A DNA stretch of 64,000 nucleotides from Geothrix sp. (GCA_030824075.1 JAVBYJ010000009.1:1-64000); one strand, 5' to 3'. Shown: positions 7,631-18,406, counted from the stretch's first letter. Program-made: numbers and translations. The notes: generated from the sequence alone by a model not told the origin.

Positions 7631-9801
7631 TGACGCTGACCATTGCCCTGGCGGGCAACCCCAACTGCGGGAAGACCACGCTGTTCAATGCGCTGACCGG
7701 CTCACGCCACCATGTCGGCAACTGGCCGGGCGTCACGGTGGAGCGCCGCAGCGGCACCTTCGAGCAGGGCGGGACCACGATGGAGGTGGTGGATCTGCCG
7801 GGCACCTACTCGCTGTCTGCCCGCAGCGAAGACGAGCGGGTGGCCTCGCAGTTCCTGGCTTCTCCCGAGGTGGACCTGGTCCTGAACGTGCTCGACGCTT
7901 CGAACCTGGAGCGCAACCTCTACCTCAGCACCCAGCTGCTGGAACTTGGCAAGCCCGTGGCCTTCGTGTTGAACATGGTGGACGACGCAGAGAACCGGGG
8001 CGTCCGCGTTGATGTACCGGCCCTGGAGTTGCTGCTCGGCGGCCCCGTGATCCCCACCGTGGGAAACCGGGAGCAGGGCATCACGGAACTCAAGACCCTC
8101 CTGGCCGCCATGGCCCGGGGCGAATCCAACCGCTGCCGGCGAATCACCGTGAACTACGGCCACGATATCGAAGGCGAACTCACCAAGCTTCAGACCGAGA
8201 TCTGCCGGGATGAGCAGCTTGAGGCCACCATGCCACCGCGCTGGCTGGCCCTGCAACTGCTGGAGAACAATGTCGAGGCCAAGCGCATGGTGGCCGAAAG
8301 CCATGCCAGCGAAGCGATCGGACAGCAGCTGTCCAAGAGCTTCGCCTTTCTGGAGCCGCACCTCGGTGCCGACGGCGCCACCCTCGTGGCAGAGCGTCGG
8401 TACGGGTTCGCTCACGGACTGGTGACGGAAGTCGCCACGGCGCCGGATGAAAAAAGGACACCCACCTCCCGGCTGGATGCGGTCCTCACCCATCGGGTGC
8501 TCGGGATCCCCATCTTCCTGGGCATTCTGGCCCTGATGTACTCCCTGGCCTTCATCCTTGGCAAGATTCCCCAGGACTGGATTGCGGAGGGATTCAAGGC
8601 CGTGGCTGGCTTTGCCGAAGCCCGCCTGCCCGCGGGTGAGCTGACCAGCCTGCTGGTGGACGGGGTCATCCCCGGCGTGAGCGCGGTCATCGTCTTCGTC
8701 CCCGTGATCATGATCCTCATGGGCTGCATCGCCTTCCTGGAGGACACGGGTTACATGGCCCGGGCGGCCTTCATCATGGACCGGCTCATGCACGTCATGG
8801 GTCTTCATGGGAAAAGCTTCATCCCCCTCATCATGGGCAGCGGCTGCAACGTGCCGGCCATCCAGGCGGCGCGCACCATCGAAAGCCGGCAGGACCGGCT
8901 CATCACGATGCTCGTCACCCCCCTGGTGAGCTGTTCGGCGCGCCTGCAGGTCTACATCGTCATCGCCGGAACCTTCTTCACGCCCTTCAAGGCGGCGCTG
9001 GCCATCATCGCCATGCATTTCCTGGGCCTGGCCCTGGCGGTGCTCATGGGCCGGATGCTCCGCAGCGCCCTGTTCAGCGGACCCAGTTCCCCCTTCGTGA
9101 TGGAACTGCCGCCCTATCGCCTGCCGGTGCTGAAGGCCACGCTCATCCACATGTGGGAGAAGGGGTCCATCTTTCTCACCCGCGCCGGAACGACCATTTT
9201 CGCGGGTGCCACCTTGATCTGGTTCTTGTCCCGCTATCCGGGCATCGCCAACCGCGAGTGGACCCTCGAATACCAGCAGCAGCGGCAGTCCGTGGCGGGG
9301 TTGAACCTGCCTGCCGCCGAATCCGAGGAGCGGCTGCGGGCCATCCAACTCGCGCATGAGAGCCGGATCGTCAACACGAGCCTGGCCGCGCGGCTGGGCC
9401 AGAAAGTGGAACCCATCCTGCGGCCCATCCTGGATCCCGACCACAAACGCCCCGAGGCCTGGAAGGATGTCATCGCCCTGACCGCAGGTTTTGTGGCGAA
9501 AGAGATCGTGGTCTCCACCATGGCGGTCATCCATCAGGCGAGCGACGAGCCCAAGGTGGGCGAACGCCTAAGCCCTCTGCAAGTGGCCCTGCGCGACCAT
9601 TCGGGCCTGAGTCCCCTCACGGCCCTGGCCTTCATGGTCTTCACCCTCATCTACACGCCCTGCATCGGGACCATCGCCATGATCCGCCGTGAGGCCGGCA
9701 GCTGGGGCTGGGCGGCCTTCACGGTGGGCTACGGTCTCGTCCTCGGGTGGGGTTTGGCCTGGCTGACGGTGGTCACAGGCCGCGCCCTTGGGTTCGCGTG
9801 A
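7630..9801 (+). CDS. feoB: FeoB ferrous iron transporter
   Basis: Inner-membrane Fe(II) importer of 723 residues with an N-terminal G domain. G1 is GNPNCGKTT (residues 9-17), G3 is DLPGTYSL and G4 is NMVD; a helical spacer follows, then the two Gate-type membrane regions (GVIPGVSAVIVFVPVI, MGSGCNVPAIQAARTIE, VTPLVSCSARLQVY and the late PCIGTIAMIRREAGS). The conserved Cys residues in SGCNVPA and SCSAR are present. It ends seven bases before a small FeoB-associated gene, completing a feoA-feoB-accessory operon. Confidence 0.95.
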   Translation: MTLTIALAGNPNCGKTTLFNALTGSRHHVGNWPGVTVERRSGTFEQGGTTMEVVDLPGTYSLSARSEDERVASQFLASPEVDLVLNVLDASNLERNLYLSTQLLELGKPVAFVLNMVDDAENRGVRVDVPALELLLGGPVIPTVGNREQGITELKTLLAAMARGESNRCRRITVNYGHDIEGELTKLQTEICRDEQLEATMPPRWLALQLLENNVEAKRMVAESHASEAIGQQLSKSFAFLEPHLGADGATLVAERRYGFAHGLVTEVATAPDEKRTPTSRLDAVLTHRVLGIPIFLGILALMYSLAFILGKIPQDWIAEGFKAVAGFAEARLPAGELTSLLVDGVIPGVSAVIVFVPVIMILMGCIAFLEDTGYMARAAFIMDRLMHVMGLHGKSFIPLIMGSGCNVPAIQAARTIESRQDRLITMLVTPLVSCSARLQVYIVIAGTFFTPFKAALAIIAMHFLGLALAVLMGRMLRSALFSGPSSPFVMELPPYRLPVLKATLIHMWEKGSIFLTRAGTTIFAGATLIWFLSRYPGIANREWTLEYQQQRQSVAGLNLPAAESEERLRAIQLAHESRIVNTSLAARLGQKVEPILRPILDPDHKRPEAWKDVIALTAGFVAKEIVVSTMAVIHQASDEPKVGERLSPLQVALRDHSGLSPLTALAFMVFTLIYTPCIGTIAMIRREAGSWGWAAFTVGYGLVLGWGLAWLTVVTGRALGFA

Positions 9802-9808
9802 GGTGGTC

Positions 9809-9973
9809 ATGAATCCTCAACTTTTCATCGCCATGACGGCTGCCGGGTTGGCGGCCCTCTATTTCATCCATGGTGCCGTTCAGGAGGTGCGTGGGGGAGG
9901 CACCCCGAATTCGGGAGGCAGCACCTGCGGAAAATGCAGCGCGGGAGGATGCCCGGTCGCGCGAAAGGGGTGA
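9809..9973 (+). CDS. FeoB-associated Cys-rich membrane protein
   Basis: A 54-residue protein with one N-terminal membrane helix (LFIAMTAAGLAALYFIHGAV) and a short cytoplasmic tail ending CGKCSAGGCPVARKG. This layout is that of the FeoB-associated Cys-rich proteins, whose cysteines are thought to handle iron near the channel. The ATG at 9809 follows GAGGTGGTC and lies eight bases after the feoB stop; an earlier in-frame start at 9788 would overlap feoB. Position and Cys motif together make the call reliable despite the small size. Confidence 0.82.
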   Translation: MNPQLFIAMTAAGLAALYFIHGAVQEVRGGGTPNSGGSTCGKCSAGGCPVARKG

Positions 9974-10025
9974 TCGAGCGGACGAAGCTCGGTGATGCGA
10001 TCCTGAAGAAGCCTTGGGGGAACCG

Positions 10026-10679
10026 ATGCGCTTCATTTTCGAGCAGATCCGGGTCGGCGGCGACCGCAACTTCGGCTACCTCCTGGGCGACCGGGAAGCG
10101 GGTGCGGGTGTGCTCATCGACCCCTCCTACACCCCGGAGGCCGTGGTCGAGCGGGCCCAGGTCCAGGGGCTGAAGGTCACCCACATCCTCAACACCCATG
10201 GCCATGCGGACCACGCCAATGGCAATGAAGGGGCGAAGGCCCTGACGGGGGCCTTGGTCGCGGGCGGTCCGGGGCATCCTGGCCCGCTCGACCTCACGCT
10301 CCAGGATGGGGACCGCATCCCATTCGGGGCCTTTTCGATCCGGGTCTGGCATGTTCCCGGCCACTACCCTGACCACCTGGCCTTCCTGGTGGAGGGCCAG
10401 GACGCCGGTTTCACGGGCGACCTGCTCTTCGTGGGCAAGGTGGGGGGCACCCAGACCGAAGCCGATGGCCGCACCGAATGGAACAGCCTTCAGCGGCTGC
10501 TCCGCGAGTGGCCCTCCCACACCACGATCTGGCCCGGCCACGACTACGGCGCCCGGCCCAGTTCCACCCTCGCCTGGGAGCGAAGCAGCAATCCCTTCCT
10601 GCTCTGCCCTGATGTCGAGGCCTTCCTGAAGGCCAAGCAGGAATGGGCCGGATTCAAGGCGAAGCATGGACTGCGCTGA
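10026..10679 (+). CDS. Metallo-beta-lactamase-fold hydrolase, glyoxalase II-like
   Basis: A cytoplasmic zinc hydrolase of 217 residues. It shows THGHADHANG (the HxHxDH metal motif), VWHVPGHYPDH (third metal His), FTGDLLFVG (bridging Asp) and TIWPGHDYG (late His). This set matches hydroxyacylglutathione hydrolase-like proteins, which cleave thioesters; the true substrate is unknown. The start at 10026 has a GGGGGA ribosome site seven bases upstream. The nitroreductase gene follows 20 bases later, so the two may be co-transcribed. It is unrelated to the MBL protein at 26 kb. Confidence 0.82.
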   Translation: MRFIFEQIRVGGDRNFGYLLGDREAGAGVLIDPSYTPEAVVERAQVQGLKVTHILNTHGHADHANGNEGAKALTGALVAGGPGHPGPLDLTLQDGDRIPFGAFSIRVWHVPGHYPDHLAFLVEGQDAGFTGDLLFVGKVGGTQTEADGRTEWNSLQRLLREWPSHTTIWPGHDYGARPSSTLAWERSSNPFLLCPDVEAFLKAKQEWAGFKAKHGLR

Positions 10680-10699
10680 GCGCTGAAAGGAAGGGCACC

Positions 10700-11413
10700 A
10701 TGAGCCTGTACGACCCGCCCAGCGAGGCGCAGACCGCCGCGGTCGACGCGGCCATCACCAGCCGCCATTCGATGCGGGCCTTTCTGCCGGCGCCGGTGTC
10801 GCGCGAGACGGTGGAAGACATCCTGCGGGTCGCCTCCCGGGCGCCCTCCGGCACCAACACCCAGCCCTGGCAGGTCCATGTGCTGACGGGCGCCGCCAGG
10901 AAGCGGCTCTGCGACCGCATCGGCGCGATCTACGAGAACCCTGCCGAGCTGGCCCAGCATGAGCGGGAGTACGACTACTACCCCAAGGAGTGGACCTCGC
11001 CCTATATCGAGCGTCGTCGCAAGGTGGGCTGGGACCTCTACGCCCTGCTCGGCCTCGCCAAGACCGACAAGGCGGGCATGCACCGCCAGCATGGTCGCAA
11101 CTACCGCTTCTTCGACGCGCCGGTGGGTCTGATCTTCAGCATCGACCGGGCCATGCAGCAGGGCAGTTGGCTGGACTACGGCATGTTCCTGCAAAACATC
11201 ATGGTGGCTGCCCGCGCCCGGGGCCTGCATACCTGTCCCCAGGCCGCCTTCACCCAATTCCACCGCGTCATCGCAGAAGAACTATCCTTCAGGCCCGAGC
11301 AGATGCTCGTCTGCGGCATGGCGCTGGGCTACGCGGATCCGGAAGCCGTGGAGAACAGCCTGGGGACCGAGCGGGCAGCCGTGAGCGAGTTTGCGCGGTT
11401 CATGGACGAGTAG
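10700..11413 (+). CDS. Nitroreductase family protein
   Basis: An FMN-dependent NAD(P)H oxidoreductase of 237 residues. ITSRHSMRAFLPAPVSRE and RVASRAPSGTNTQPWQVHVLTG are the FMN-binding start of the family; GLHTCPQAAFTQFHRVI and MALGYADPEAVENS are the usual C-terminal features. The start at 10700 has AAAGGAAGG just upstream. Substrates of such enzymes range from nitroaromatics to quinones, and nothing here narrows the choice. It ends convergent with pntB, 58 bases away. Confidence 0.87.
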   Translation: MSLYDPPSEAQTAAVDAAITSRHSMRAFLPAPVSRETVEDILRVASRAPSGTNTQPWQVHVLTGAARKRLCDRIGAIYENPAELAQHEREYDYYPKEWTSPYIERRRKVGWDLYALLGLAKTDKAGMHRQHGRNYRFFDAPVGLIFSIDRAMQQGSWLDYGMFLQNIMVAARARGLHTCPQAAFTQFHRVIAEELSFRPEQMLVCGMALGYADPEAVENSLGTERAAVSEFARFMDE

Positions 11414-11470
11414 GGCGATCGGGCCCAAATCCCAACCGCCTGTCATCAAGTATCCAGGCGCGATCAGCGC

Positions 11471-12888
<1,418 letters not shown>

Positions 12889-12892
<4 letters not shown>

Positions 12893-13305
12893 GATTTGGC
12901 CACTCCACCTATCGCACGCGATGCGTGCTCCGGCTCGCCTTTGCTCGCCGAGATGGAGCCTCCTTCCCGCTTCTTGAACATCTTCAACATGCGGTCGGTG
13001 ATGAGGAAGCCGCTGACGATGTTGGTGGTGGAGCAGAAGATGGCGATGAGGCCGAGGGCGGTGATGTAGCCGGGGTAGTCCTTCCCGGCCGACACGATGA
13101 GCGCACCCACCACCGCGATGGCCGAGATGGCGTTGGTGAGGCTCATGAGGGGTGTGTGCAGCAGCCGCGACACGCGCTGGATGACCATCACGCCAATGAA
13201 GGTGGCCAGCATGAAGACGAACAGGGCGCCCATGAAGTCGAGCTCCCCGTGGCCGCCACCGGCGACCGGGGCCGCATTCTCGGAAAGTGCCATCAGGATT
13301 ATCAC
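12889..13305 (-). CDS. pntAB: NAD(P) transhydrogenase subunit alpha, membrane part (PntAB / alpha-2)
   Basis: The short membrane part of a split alpha subunit (138 residues) with segments such as FMGALFVFMLATFIGVMVI and YITALGLIAIFCSTTNIVSGF followed by ITDRMLKMFKK, the usual end of the conserved region. After this the protein has an unusual tail of about 26 residues (REGGSISASKGEPEHASR...). That tail is encoded by a copy of a dispersed repeat (12,909-12,965). The GTG at 13305 is preferred because GGAGG lies six bases upstream, whereas the ATG at 13293 would be 18 bases away. Confidence 0.9.
12909..12965. repeat. Dispersed repeat copy inside the 3' end of pntAB
   Basis: The block shares, in order, GCACGC-N3-GCGTGCTCC, GCTCG and GGAGCCTCC with intergenic DNA at about 806-868. 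Here it lies in the coding frame and supplies most of the extra C-terminal residues of PntAB. Only two copies are visible in this window. Confidence 0.5.
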
Positions 13306-13327
13306 GCCGTTCCTCCGTCTTCGTGGA

Positions 13328-14479
13328 TCAGCCTTGCAGTGCCTTCAGGGTGGGCCCGTGGACCACCTGGCCCTCGTGGGTCACGGCGCAGCCCTTCAGG
13401 ATGTCGTCGTCCCAGTCGAGCTTGAAACGCCTGGTCTCCTTGTCCCAGAAGGCCGTCATGAAGTTCAGCAGGTTGCGCGAGAACAACATGCTGGCGTGGG
13501 TGGCCATCGTTGCCGGCAGGTTGAGCGGCGCGAGGATCGTCACGCCGCCCACAGCCACGGTGCCGCCCAGTTTCGACAGGGTGCAGTTGCCGCCGCCATC
13601 GGCCCCGAGGTCCACGATGACCGACCCGGGTTTCATGCTCTTCACGATGGCGTCATCCAGCAGCTTGGGGGCGAAGACCCCGCCGATGAGGGCTGTGGTG
13701 ATGACCACATCGACCTGGGCGCAGTGATCCGCCAGCAGCTTGGCCTGCAGGGCCTTGTCCTCGGCGGAGAGTTCCGTGGCATAGCCGCCCCCCGCCGAAG
13801 CTCCCTGCTTGAGATCGATGCCCACGTACTTGCCACCCACGGACTCGATCTGCTCCTTCACCTCAGGGCGGACATCGGTGGCGGTGACGCTGGCCCCGAG
13901 CCGCTTGGCGGTGGCGATGGCCTGCAAACCCGCCACGCCCGCGCCGATGACGAACACCTTGGCGGGCAGCGTCGTGCCTGCCGCGGTGATGAACATCGGG
14001 AAGTATTTCGGCAGCTCCATGGCGCCCAGCAGCACCCCCTTGTAGCCCACGAGGTTGGCCTGGCTGGAGAGGGTGTCCATGGTCTGGGCGCGGGTGGTGC
14101 GGGGAATGCAGTCGGTGGAAAAAGTGGTGAGGGGCCGCTCGGCCATTCGCTTCACCGCCTCAAGGTTGCGCGTGGGGAAGAGCGACGCCAGCAGCAGGGC
14201 CCCTGGTCGAATGAGATCCACTTCGTGCGCGCCGTCGGGCCGGGCCTGGGGGGCGTTCACCTTCAACACGAAATCGGCCCCGCCCAGGAGCGTCGGCGCG
14301 TCCGGCACAAGGGTGGCGCCCGCGTCCTGGTAGGCCTGATCGGAAAAGCACGCCGCGGCGCCCGCGCCAGCTTCGACCGCGACCTCCAGGCCGAGGGCGA
14401 TCAGTTTCTTGCAGGATTCCGGATCCAGCGCGACGCGGGTCTCGTCCGCCCTGATCTCCCTGGGAACGGCAATCTTCAT
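13328..14479 (-). CDS. pntAA: NAD(P) transhydrogenase subunit alpha, NAD(H)-binding part (PntAA / alpha-1)
   Basis: The soluble dI domain (383 residues) that binds NAD(H), related to alanine dehydrogenase. It starts MKIAVPREIRADETRVALDP, the family signature, and has VIGAGVAGLQAIATAKRLGA for nucleotide binding and the RQD-loop-like region in the middle. In the split arrangement alpha is two proteins, as here, seen in many bacteria outside the enterics. It is the first gene of the operon; pntAB starts 22 bases after its stop. Residues after 360 still look regular (FKLDWDDDILKGCAVTHEG). Confidence 0.94.
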   Translation of the reverse strand: MKIAVPREIRADETRVALDPESCKKLIALGLEVAVEAGAGAAACFSDQAYQDAGATLVPDAPTLLGGADFVLKVNAPQARPDGAHEVDLIRPGALLLASLFPTRNLEAVKRMAERPLTTFSTDCIPRTTRAQTMDTLSSQANLVGYKGVLLGAMELPKYFPMFITAAGTTLPAKVFVIGAGVAGLQAIATAKRLGASVTATDVRPEVKEQIESVGGKYVGIDLKQGASAGGGYATELSAEDKALQAKLLADHCAQVDVVITTALIGGVFAPKLLDDAIVKSMKPGSVIVDLGADGGGNCTLSKLGGTVAVGGVTILAPLNLPATMATHASMLFSRNLLNFMTAFWDKETRRFKLDWDDDILKGCAVTHEGQVVHGPTLKALQG

Positions 14480-14619
14480 GGGACCCTCGGCTTGGAAAAC
14501 CGCAGCAATGCGAAGACCTTACCATTACTTGTCGTTCAAGTATTTATGATGTTTTTTTACGATATCAGGCGATATCTGCATCGGTTTTGATGACCAAGTG
14601 GGCCGGGGGTGACCCCGCG
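14480..14619 (-). promoter_or_regulatory. Upstream region of pntAA with a GATATC-GCCT-GATATC element
   Basis: The 140 bases between the radical-SAM fragment and pntAA hold an AT-rich patch, a run of seven T and two GATATC hexamers four bases apart (14,561-14,576). The pair is a dyad and may be an operator for the pnt operon. No strong -35/-10 pair stands out. Confidence 0.3.
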
Positions 14620-15396
14620 TTACAAGCCGCGCGCCCACTCCGGTCGAAGCGGTGACCGACCCGCGCGTGCTTCGTCGATGCTGGCGAGAATCGATTCCCG
14701 GTCCCGGGGCAGCCGACCGCCGATGGGCAGGTAATTCGAGGCGTGGTTGGAGCGGAAGATGGCAGCGGTGGGGTGGGCCTCTTCCACGAACCAGCGCAAT
14801 TCGGTGAGCAACCCCAGGACGTCCGGAAGTTCGAAGCGCCCCTGACCCTCCAGCCTGGCGAGGGGGGTTCCGGGAACGACCGTCAGGGTCAGCGTTGAGA
14901 GGAAGCGGGGATCCATGGCTGTGGCCAGTCGGCCGGAGGCCCGCGCATGTTCCTCGCTGCGCCCGCACCCACCGGCACCCAGCAGGAACATCAGCGATTG
15001 CTCCATCCCGGCTTCGCGAGCCTTGCGGGCGGCCTCGATGTGCTCCGCCGCACTGGCCCCCTTCGCGATATGGCGAAGGGTCGCGTCATCCCCGGATTCG
15101 GGGCCGATGTAGAGCAGCGAGAGTCCCAGGCTTCGCAGGCGCTTCAGCTCCTCCGGCGATTTCTCCAGCAGGTTGCGGGCCGTGGCGTAGGTGCTGACGC
15201 GCCGCAGGCGGGGGAACGCGGCGGCCAGGGCGAGCAGGATGGGTTCCCAATGGTCGAGGTCCATGCCCAGGGGGTCACCATCGGCGACGAAGACGTGTCG
15301 AATGTCCTCTGCAAGCCGGGCACCGGCCTCGGAGATGTCCGCCAGGACTTCAGCCAGCGGCCGCACCTGGTAGCGCTTGCCCCGGTACATGGCGCA
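14620..15396 (-). pseudogene. Radical SAM protein, C-terminal 258 codons, separated from its N-terminus by the island
   Basis: The main part of a radical-SAM protein: CAMYRGKRYQVRPLAE, then VFVADGDPLGMDLDHW, LSLLYIGPESGDDATLRHI and LMFLLGAGGCGRSEEH, the TIM-barrel pattern of Elp3-like radical-SAM proteins. An ATG at 15,390 gives an open frame of 256 residues, but it lacks the 4Fe-4S cysteines. The missing start lies at 38,107-38,009 on the same strand: its last codon is the third cluster Cys, and it joins in frame to Ala-Met-Tyr here. Restored length is about 290 residues, normal for the family. Left alone, this part can hardly be active. Confidence 0.88.
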
Positions 15397-15531
15397 GATT
15401 CTTATACCTAAATAATTTGGTAAAAATATATTTAAAAAACTCCCTATTTTTAAGTAAAAAATACATTGCGCATGCGTTGTTGAAGACGTAATTTTTGGAG
15501 GTGGTTATTTTGACCAGAACGAGAATGTAAA
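15397..15531 (+). promoter_or_regulatory. AT-rich left end of the island, leader of the recombinase operon
   Basis: The 135 bases hold long A/T runs and a CGCATGCG palindrome near 15,469. Two candidate translation signals follow: GGAGG at 15,497-15,501 lies nine bases before TTG ACC AGA ACG AGA ATG TAA (15,510-15,530), a possible six-codon leader ending one base before the ATG of the first recombinase. Recombinase binding sites are expected here but cannot be defined by eye. Confidence 0.35.
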
Positions 15532-16809
15532 ATGTCCTACACCCTTAGAGCCACTGTAGCCCCCGATGGGGAGGTACACCCATTGATCGTAGGGTCAGAC
15601 GGTCTGCCGCTGTGGTGGCCGAACCTCTACCTCCTAACCGCACATAGGAACCGTGGTGTCGCCTTCGGGACTCTCGCCGCATACGGCAACACTCTCTGCC
15701 GCCTCTACGCCTGGGCAGAAAAACGTGAACTGCCTATAGACAGGCGCTTCCTGGACAGGACCTGGCTTCTCGATTGGGAACTGAACTCCCTGGCCGACGA
15801 ACTTAGTGTTCAGGTTCGGGGGGTGAGCCAGCCCAGACCCTGGCGTTCGCGACCTGGTAACGTCGAACAGTTCCTCGCTCCAAAGGTGTCGAAGGCCCCT
15901 CTTGTGGCGAACAGGACGAGTGCCGTTCGGTTAAACCTCATTACGGACTACCTGAGTTGGCTCGGCACCGAGGGCGTTAACCGTGCCCCATTCTTAATTA
16001 AACGGATCCACGAAAATGAACTGCAGAAGATGATCCTGCGTCTCCTAAAGAAGCGTCCAATCTGTCACGATCACAACACTGAGGCCCCTCGAAAATACGA
16101 CAGAGATGGCGTTCTTCGGCTGCTAGAGGTCACCCTACCAGACCATCCCGATAACCCCTGGATGTCCAAGGCGGTACAGGCTCGAAACCATCTCTTAGTT
16201 CACATGTTGTTCACCTTCGGCTTCAGAATCGGGGAATTGGCCGCACTGAAGGTGAAGGACATTGATTTCCGGGCGCAGGTGCTGGCAGTGGCGCGTCGTC
16301 CGGACGACCATGAGGACCCTCGGGGACGGTACGCGCCGCATCAGAAGACACGCGCACGGGTCATGGCACTGGAATTGGTCAGCCTCCTCAAGGCCTACGT
16401 GAACAAAGTCCGCAATCGGCACGATCAAGCCCTAAATCATCCGTACCTGCTTGTCTCAGAGCAGGGTGGCAGGCCGATTAGCATGTCCGCCCTCGAGAAG
16501 GTGTTCCGTGAACTGCGTGAAAACGTCACTGGGCTGCCGGTGAAGCTCACGCCCCACTACCTCCGACATGCCTGGAACTACGAGTGGTCACTAGTCTGCA
16601 AGGATAAGGGCATCCCTCAGGATCTGGCTGAGCAGATGCGGAAGACACTTATGGGTTGGAAGATGTCGAGTGCTATGAACGAGCGCTATAACGAGCCCTA
16701 CATCCAAGAGCGAGCAGACGAGTGCTCGTTGGAAGTGCAAAGGCGTATGTGGTCTGTCGCGAAGGAGGCCCAGGGTGCTATGGACCGTATGAAGAACCTT
16801 GCCCATTAG
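15532..16809 (+). CDS. Tyrosine recombinase, first of the island trio
   Basis: A site-specific recombinase of 425 residues, probably needed to cut and rejoin the island ends. The catalytic domain shows GFRIGELAALK (Arg232), QKTRAR (Lys272), PHYLRHAWN (His342, Arg345), MGWK (Trp376 in the place of the second His) and NERY (Tyr386, probable nucleophile). The N-terminal half resembles the SAM-like core-binding domain (FGTLAAYGNTLCRLYAWAE). It leads a four-gene operon whose second member starts 28 bases later. There is no strong ribosome site at the ATG; a tiny leader frame with GGAGG just upstream may feed ribosomes into it. Confidence 0.9.
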   Translation: MSYTLRATVAPDGEVHPLIVGSDGLPLWWPNLYLLTAHRNRGVAFGTLAAYGNTLCRLYAWAEKRELPIDRRFLDRTWLLDWELNSLADELSVQVRGVSQPRPWRSRPGNVEQFLAPKVSKAPLVANRTSAVRLNLITDYLSWLGTEGVNRAPFLIKRIHENELQKMILRLLKKRPICHDHNTEAPRKYDRDGVLRLLEVTLPDHPDNPWMSKAVQARNHLLVHMLFTFGFRIGELAALKVKDIDFRAQVLAVARRPDDHEDPRGRYAPHQKTRARVMALELVSLLKAYVNKVRNRHDQALNHPYLLVSEQGGRPISMSALEKVFRELRENVTGLPVKLTPHYLRHAWNYEWSLVCKDKGIPQDLAEQMRKTLMGWKMSSAMNERYNEPYIQERADECSLEVQRRMWSVAKEAQGAMDRMKNLAH

Positions 16810-16837
16810 GCGATTGAGGCAATGGAAGGAACCGTGC

Positions 16838-18406
16838 ATGTTTGACGAGAGCGTCCTCCTGAAATATTCACTGCCCGAAAGAACTACTAACAGTAGTGGC
16901 TTGTGGTACGACCCAAGAGAGGATGTGTGGCCGGTCTCCTCAACCAGGGTGCAGAAGCTCGACCTTACGAAGTACCGACATGCCAGCTCACCTGCCTTCC
17001 TCCAAAGCCTAAAGTTGGCGTTGGTATCCCTAAACCGAACACTTAAGCCTAAAACCATCAGTAATTACTTATGTATGGGCCTGGACCCTTTGATAAGGCG
17101 AATGGCCAAGCCCTGCGAGGAGATCACCAGGGCCGACTTGGAGGCTTGTTGGTTCTCCCTGCCGCCTGCTCGGAAGTACTGGTTCAAAGGACTCAAGATT
17201 CTTTCTCCCGCACTTGCTCTGCACGGGATCCCCGGCCATTCCATAACAGATGACGCCCTTGAGTACCTGAAGACTATCAAGCCCGGTAAGAACGAGTCAG
17301 GGGAGGCGGCAAGAACATGGCACCCGGTGAAGGGCCCGCTGACAATGGACGAATTGGACTCCTTCCTGCGGGCACTGATTGCGGCGTTCGTCCGGGCCGA
17401 AGTGAGTATAGAGGACTACATTCTCATCTGGCTATTCGCTTCCTTTGGCGCCCGTGTCAGCAACCTGTCCGATCTCAAGGTCTGCGACCTTGAGAGCACC
17501 GGAAACGACGGTTTCGTGAAGTACGAACTTCACATTCCGCGTGTCAAGCAGCATGGTGGGCGTTTCAGGGAGTCCTTCTACACCCGGAGAGTGTTACCAG
17601 AGTTTGGGGTACTGTTGGAGGCGTACTGCCAGGCGCAGGAGCAGAGATATGCAGGCCTTGGCTGTGGAAATCAACTTCCGTTATTCGTAGATCCGGGTAA
17701 TACCGAGCCCATCCGTACCTACCACTCCACCACCGGCCGCCTCTTGCACAAGTCCAAAATTGTGGCCGATCGGTTGAACGTGTTGTCCATGCGGACTGGG
17801 GAAGCTCTTCAACTGACCAGTCGGCGTTACCGCTACACGGTGGGTACTCTGGCGCGGGCCAGCGGTCTGGACCCAGTCGCCATCGCGGCGCTACTGGACC
17901 ATGGGGACACGCGCACCCAGGAGGTGTACGCGGCTGTTAGCCCGGAGGTACTGGAGGATTTTACGCGGCGACAGGCAGGGTACCTGACACCACTGGCAAG
18001 CGCATACATGGGCCGGATCGGTCTGCCTGGAGATATCCCAGATCCTCAGCGGATGGTGTTTCGGGCAGTATTCAAAAAGGACTGCCCCGAGCCTGCAGTG
18101 GGCAGTTGCGAGGCTTCTCGCAAGTGCGGCGGCCTGAAACCGTACGCTTGCTACGTATGCCCGCTTTTTGTCGCATCCATGGAGGGCGACCACGAAGGGG
18201 CTCTCCAGGACGTGCTGGAAGAGAGGGTGCGGTTCGATGAGCATGCGGGAGACGGCTTGCGCTTCCTCACAAAGGATTCAGTGGTGCAGGCAATCTGTGA
18301 GGTCATCGCCATGGTGCAGGAACGGCTGAGGGAGATGGGCAAGACCCTGGAACAGATACGCCAAGAGAAAGAGATGATACTGCGCGAAAAGGGGATCATT
18401 CCGTGA
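16838..18406 (+). CDS. Tyrosine recombinase, second of the island trio, with C-terminal Cys cluster
   Basis: A recombinase of 522 residues. FGARVSNLSDLK has Arg206, PRVKQHGG has Lys237, SRRYRYTVG has Arg329/Arg332 (Arg where many integrases have His), LLDHGD has His355 and EVYAAV has the probable nucleophile Tyr364. After the catalytic domain come five cysteines (416, 424, 430, 438, 441), a likely zinc-binding knuckle, then a coiled C-terminal tail. The ATG at 16838 has GGAAGGA eight bases upstream. Its stop overlaps the next start (GTGA). By position and form it may match GmtY of gamma-mobile-trio islands or TnpB of Tn554; this is inference. Confidence 0.87.
   Translation: MFDESVLLKYSLPERTTNSSGLWYDPREDVWPVSSTRVQKLDLTKYRHASSPAFLQSLKLALVSLNRTLKPKTISNYLCMGLDPLIRRMAKPCEEITRADLEACWFSLPPARKYWFKGLKILSPALALHGIPGHSITDDALEYLKTIKPGKNESGEAARTWHPVKGPLTMDELDSFLRALIAAFVRAEVSIEDYILIWLFASFGARVSNLSDLKVCDLESTGNDGFVKYELHIPRVKQHGGRFRESFYTRRVLPEFGVLLEAYCQAQEQRYAGLGCGNQLPLFVDPGNTEPIRTYHSTTGRLLHKSKIVADRLNVLSMRTGEALQLTSRRYRYTVGTLARASGLDPVAIAALLDHGDTRTQEVYAAVSPEVLEDFTRRQAGYLTPLASAYMGRIGLPGDIPDPQRMVFRAVFKKDCPEPAVGSCEASRKCGGLKPYACYVCPLFVASMEGDHEGALQDVLEERVRFDEHAGDGLRFLTKDSVVQAICEVIAMVQERLREMGKTLEQIRQEKEMILREKGIIP

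Noticed and set aside
7702..9534. A 610-codon open frame opposite feoB
   Set aside because: It mirrors the feoB codons in high-GC DNA, has His/Gly/Asp-rich composition without domains, and feoB has all FeoB motifs.
13097..14590. A 497-codon plus-strand frame across pntAA and pntAB
   Set aside because: The minus-strand genes carry clear transhydrogenase motifs; the plus frame is a composition shadow.
15391..15531. tRNA gene as the island attachment site
   Set aside because: No cloverleaf-like sequence is present; both edges are inside a radical-SAM reading frame.
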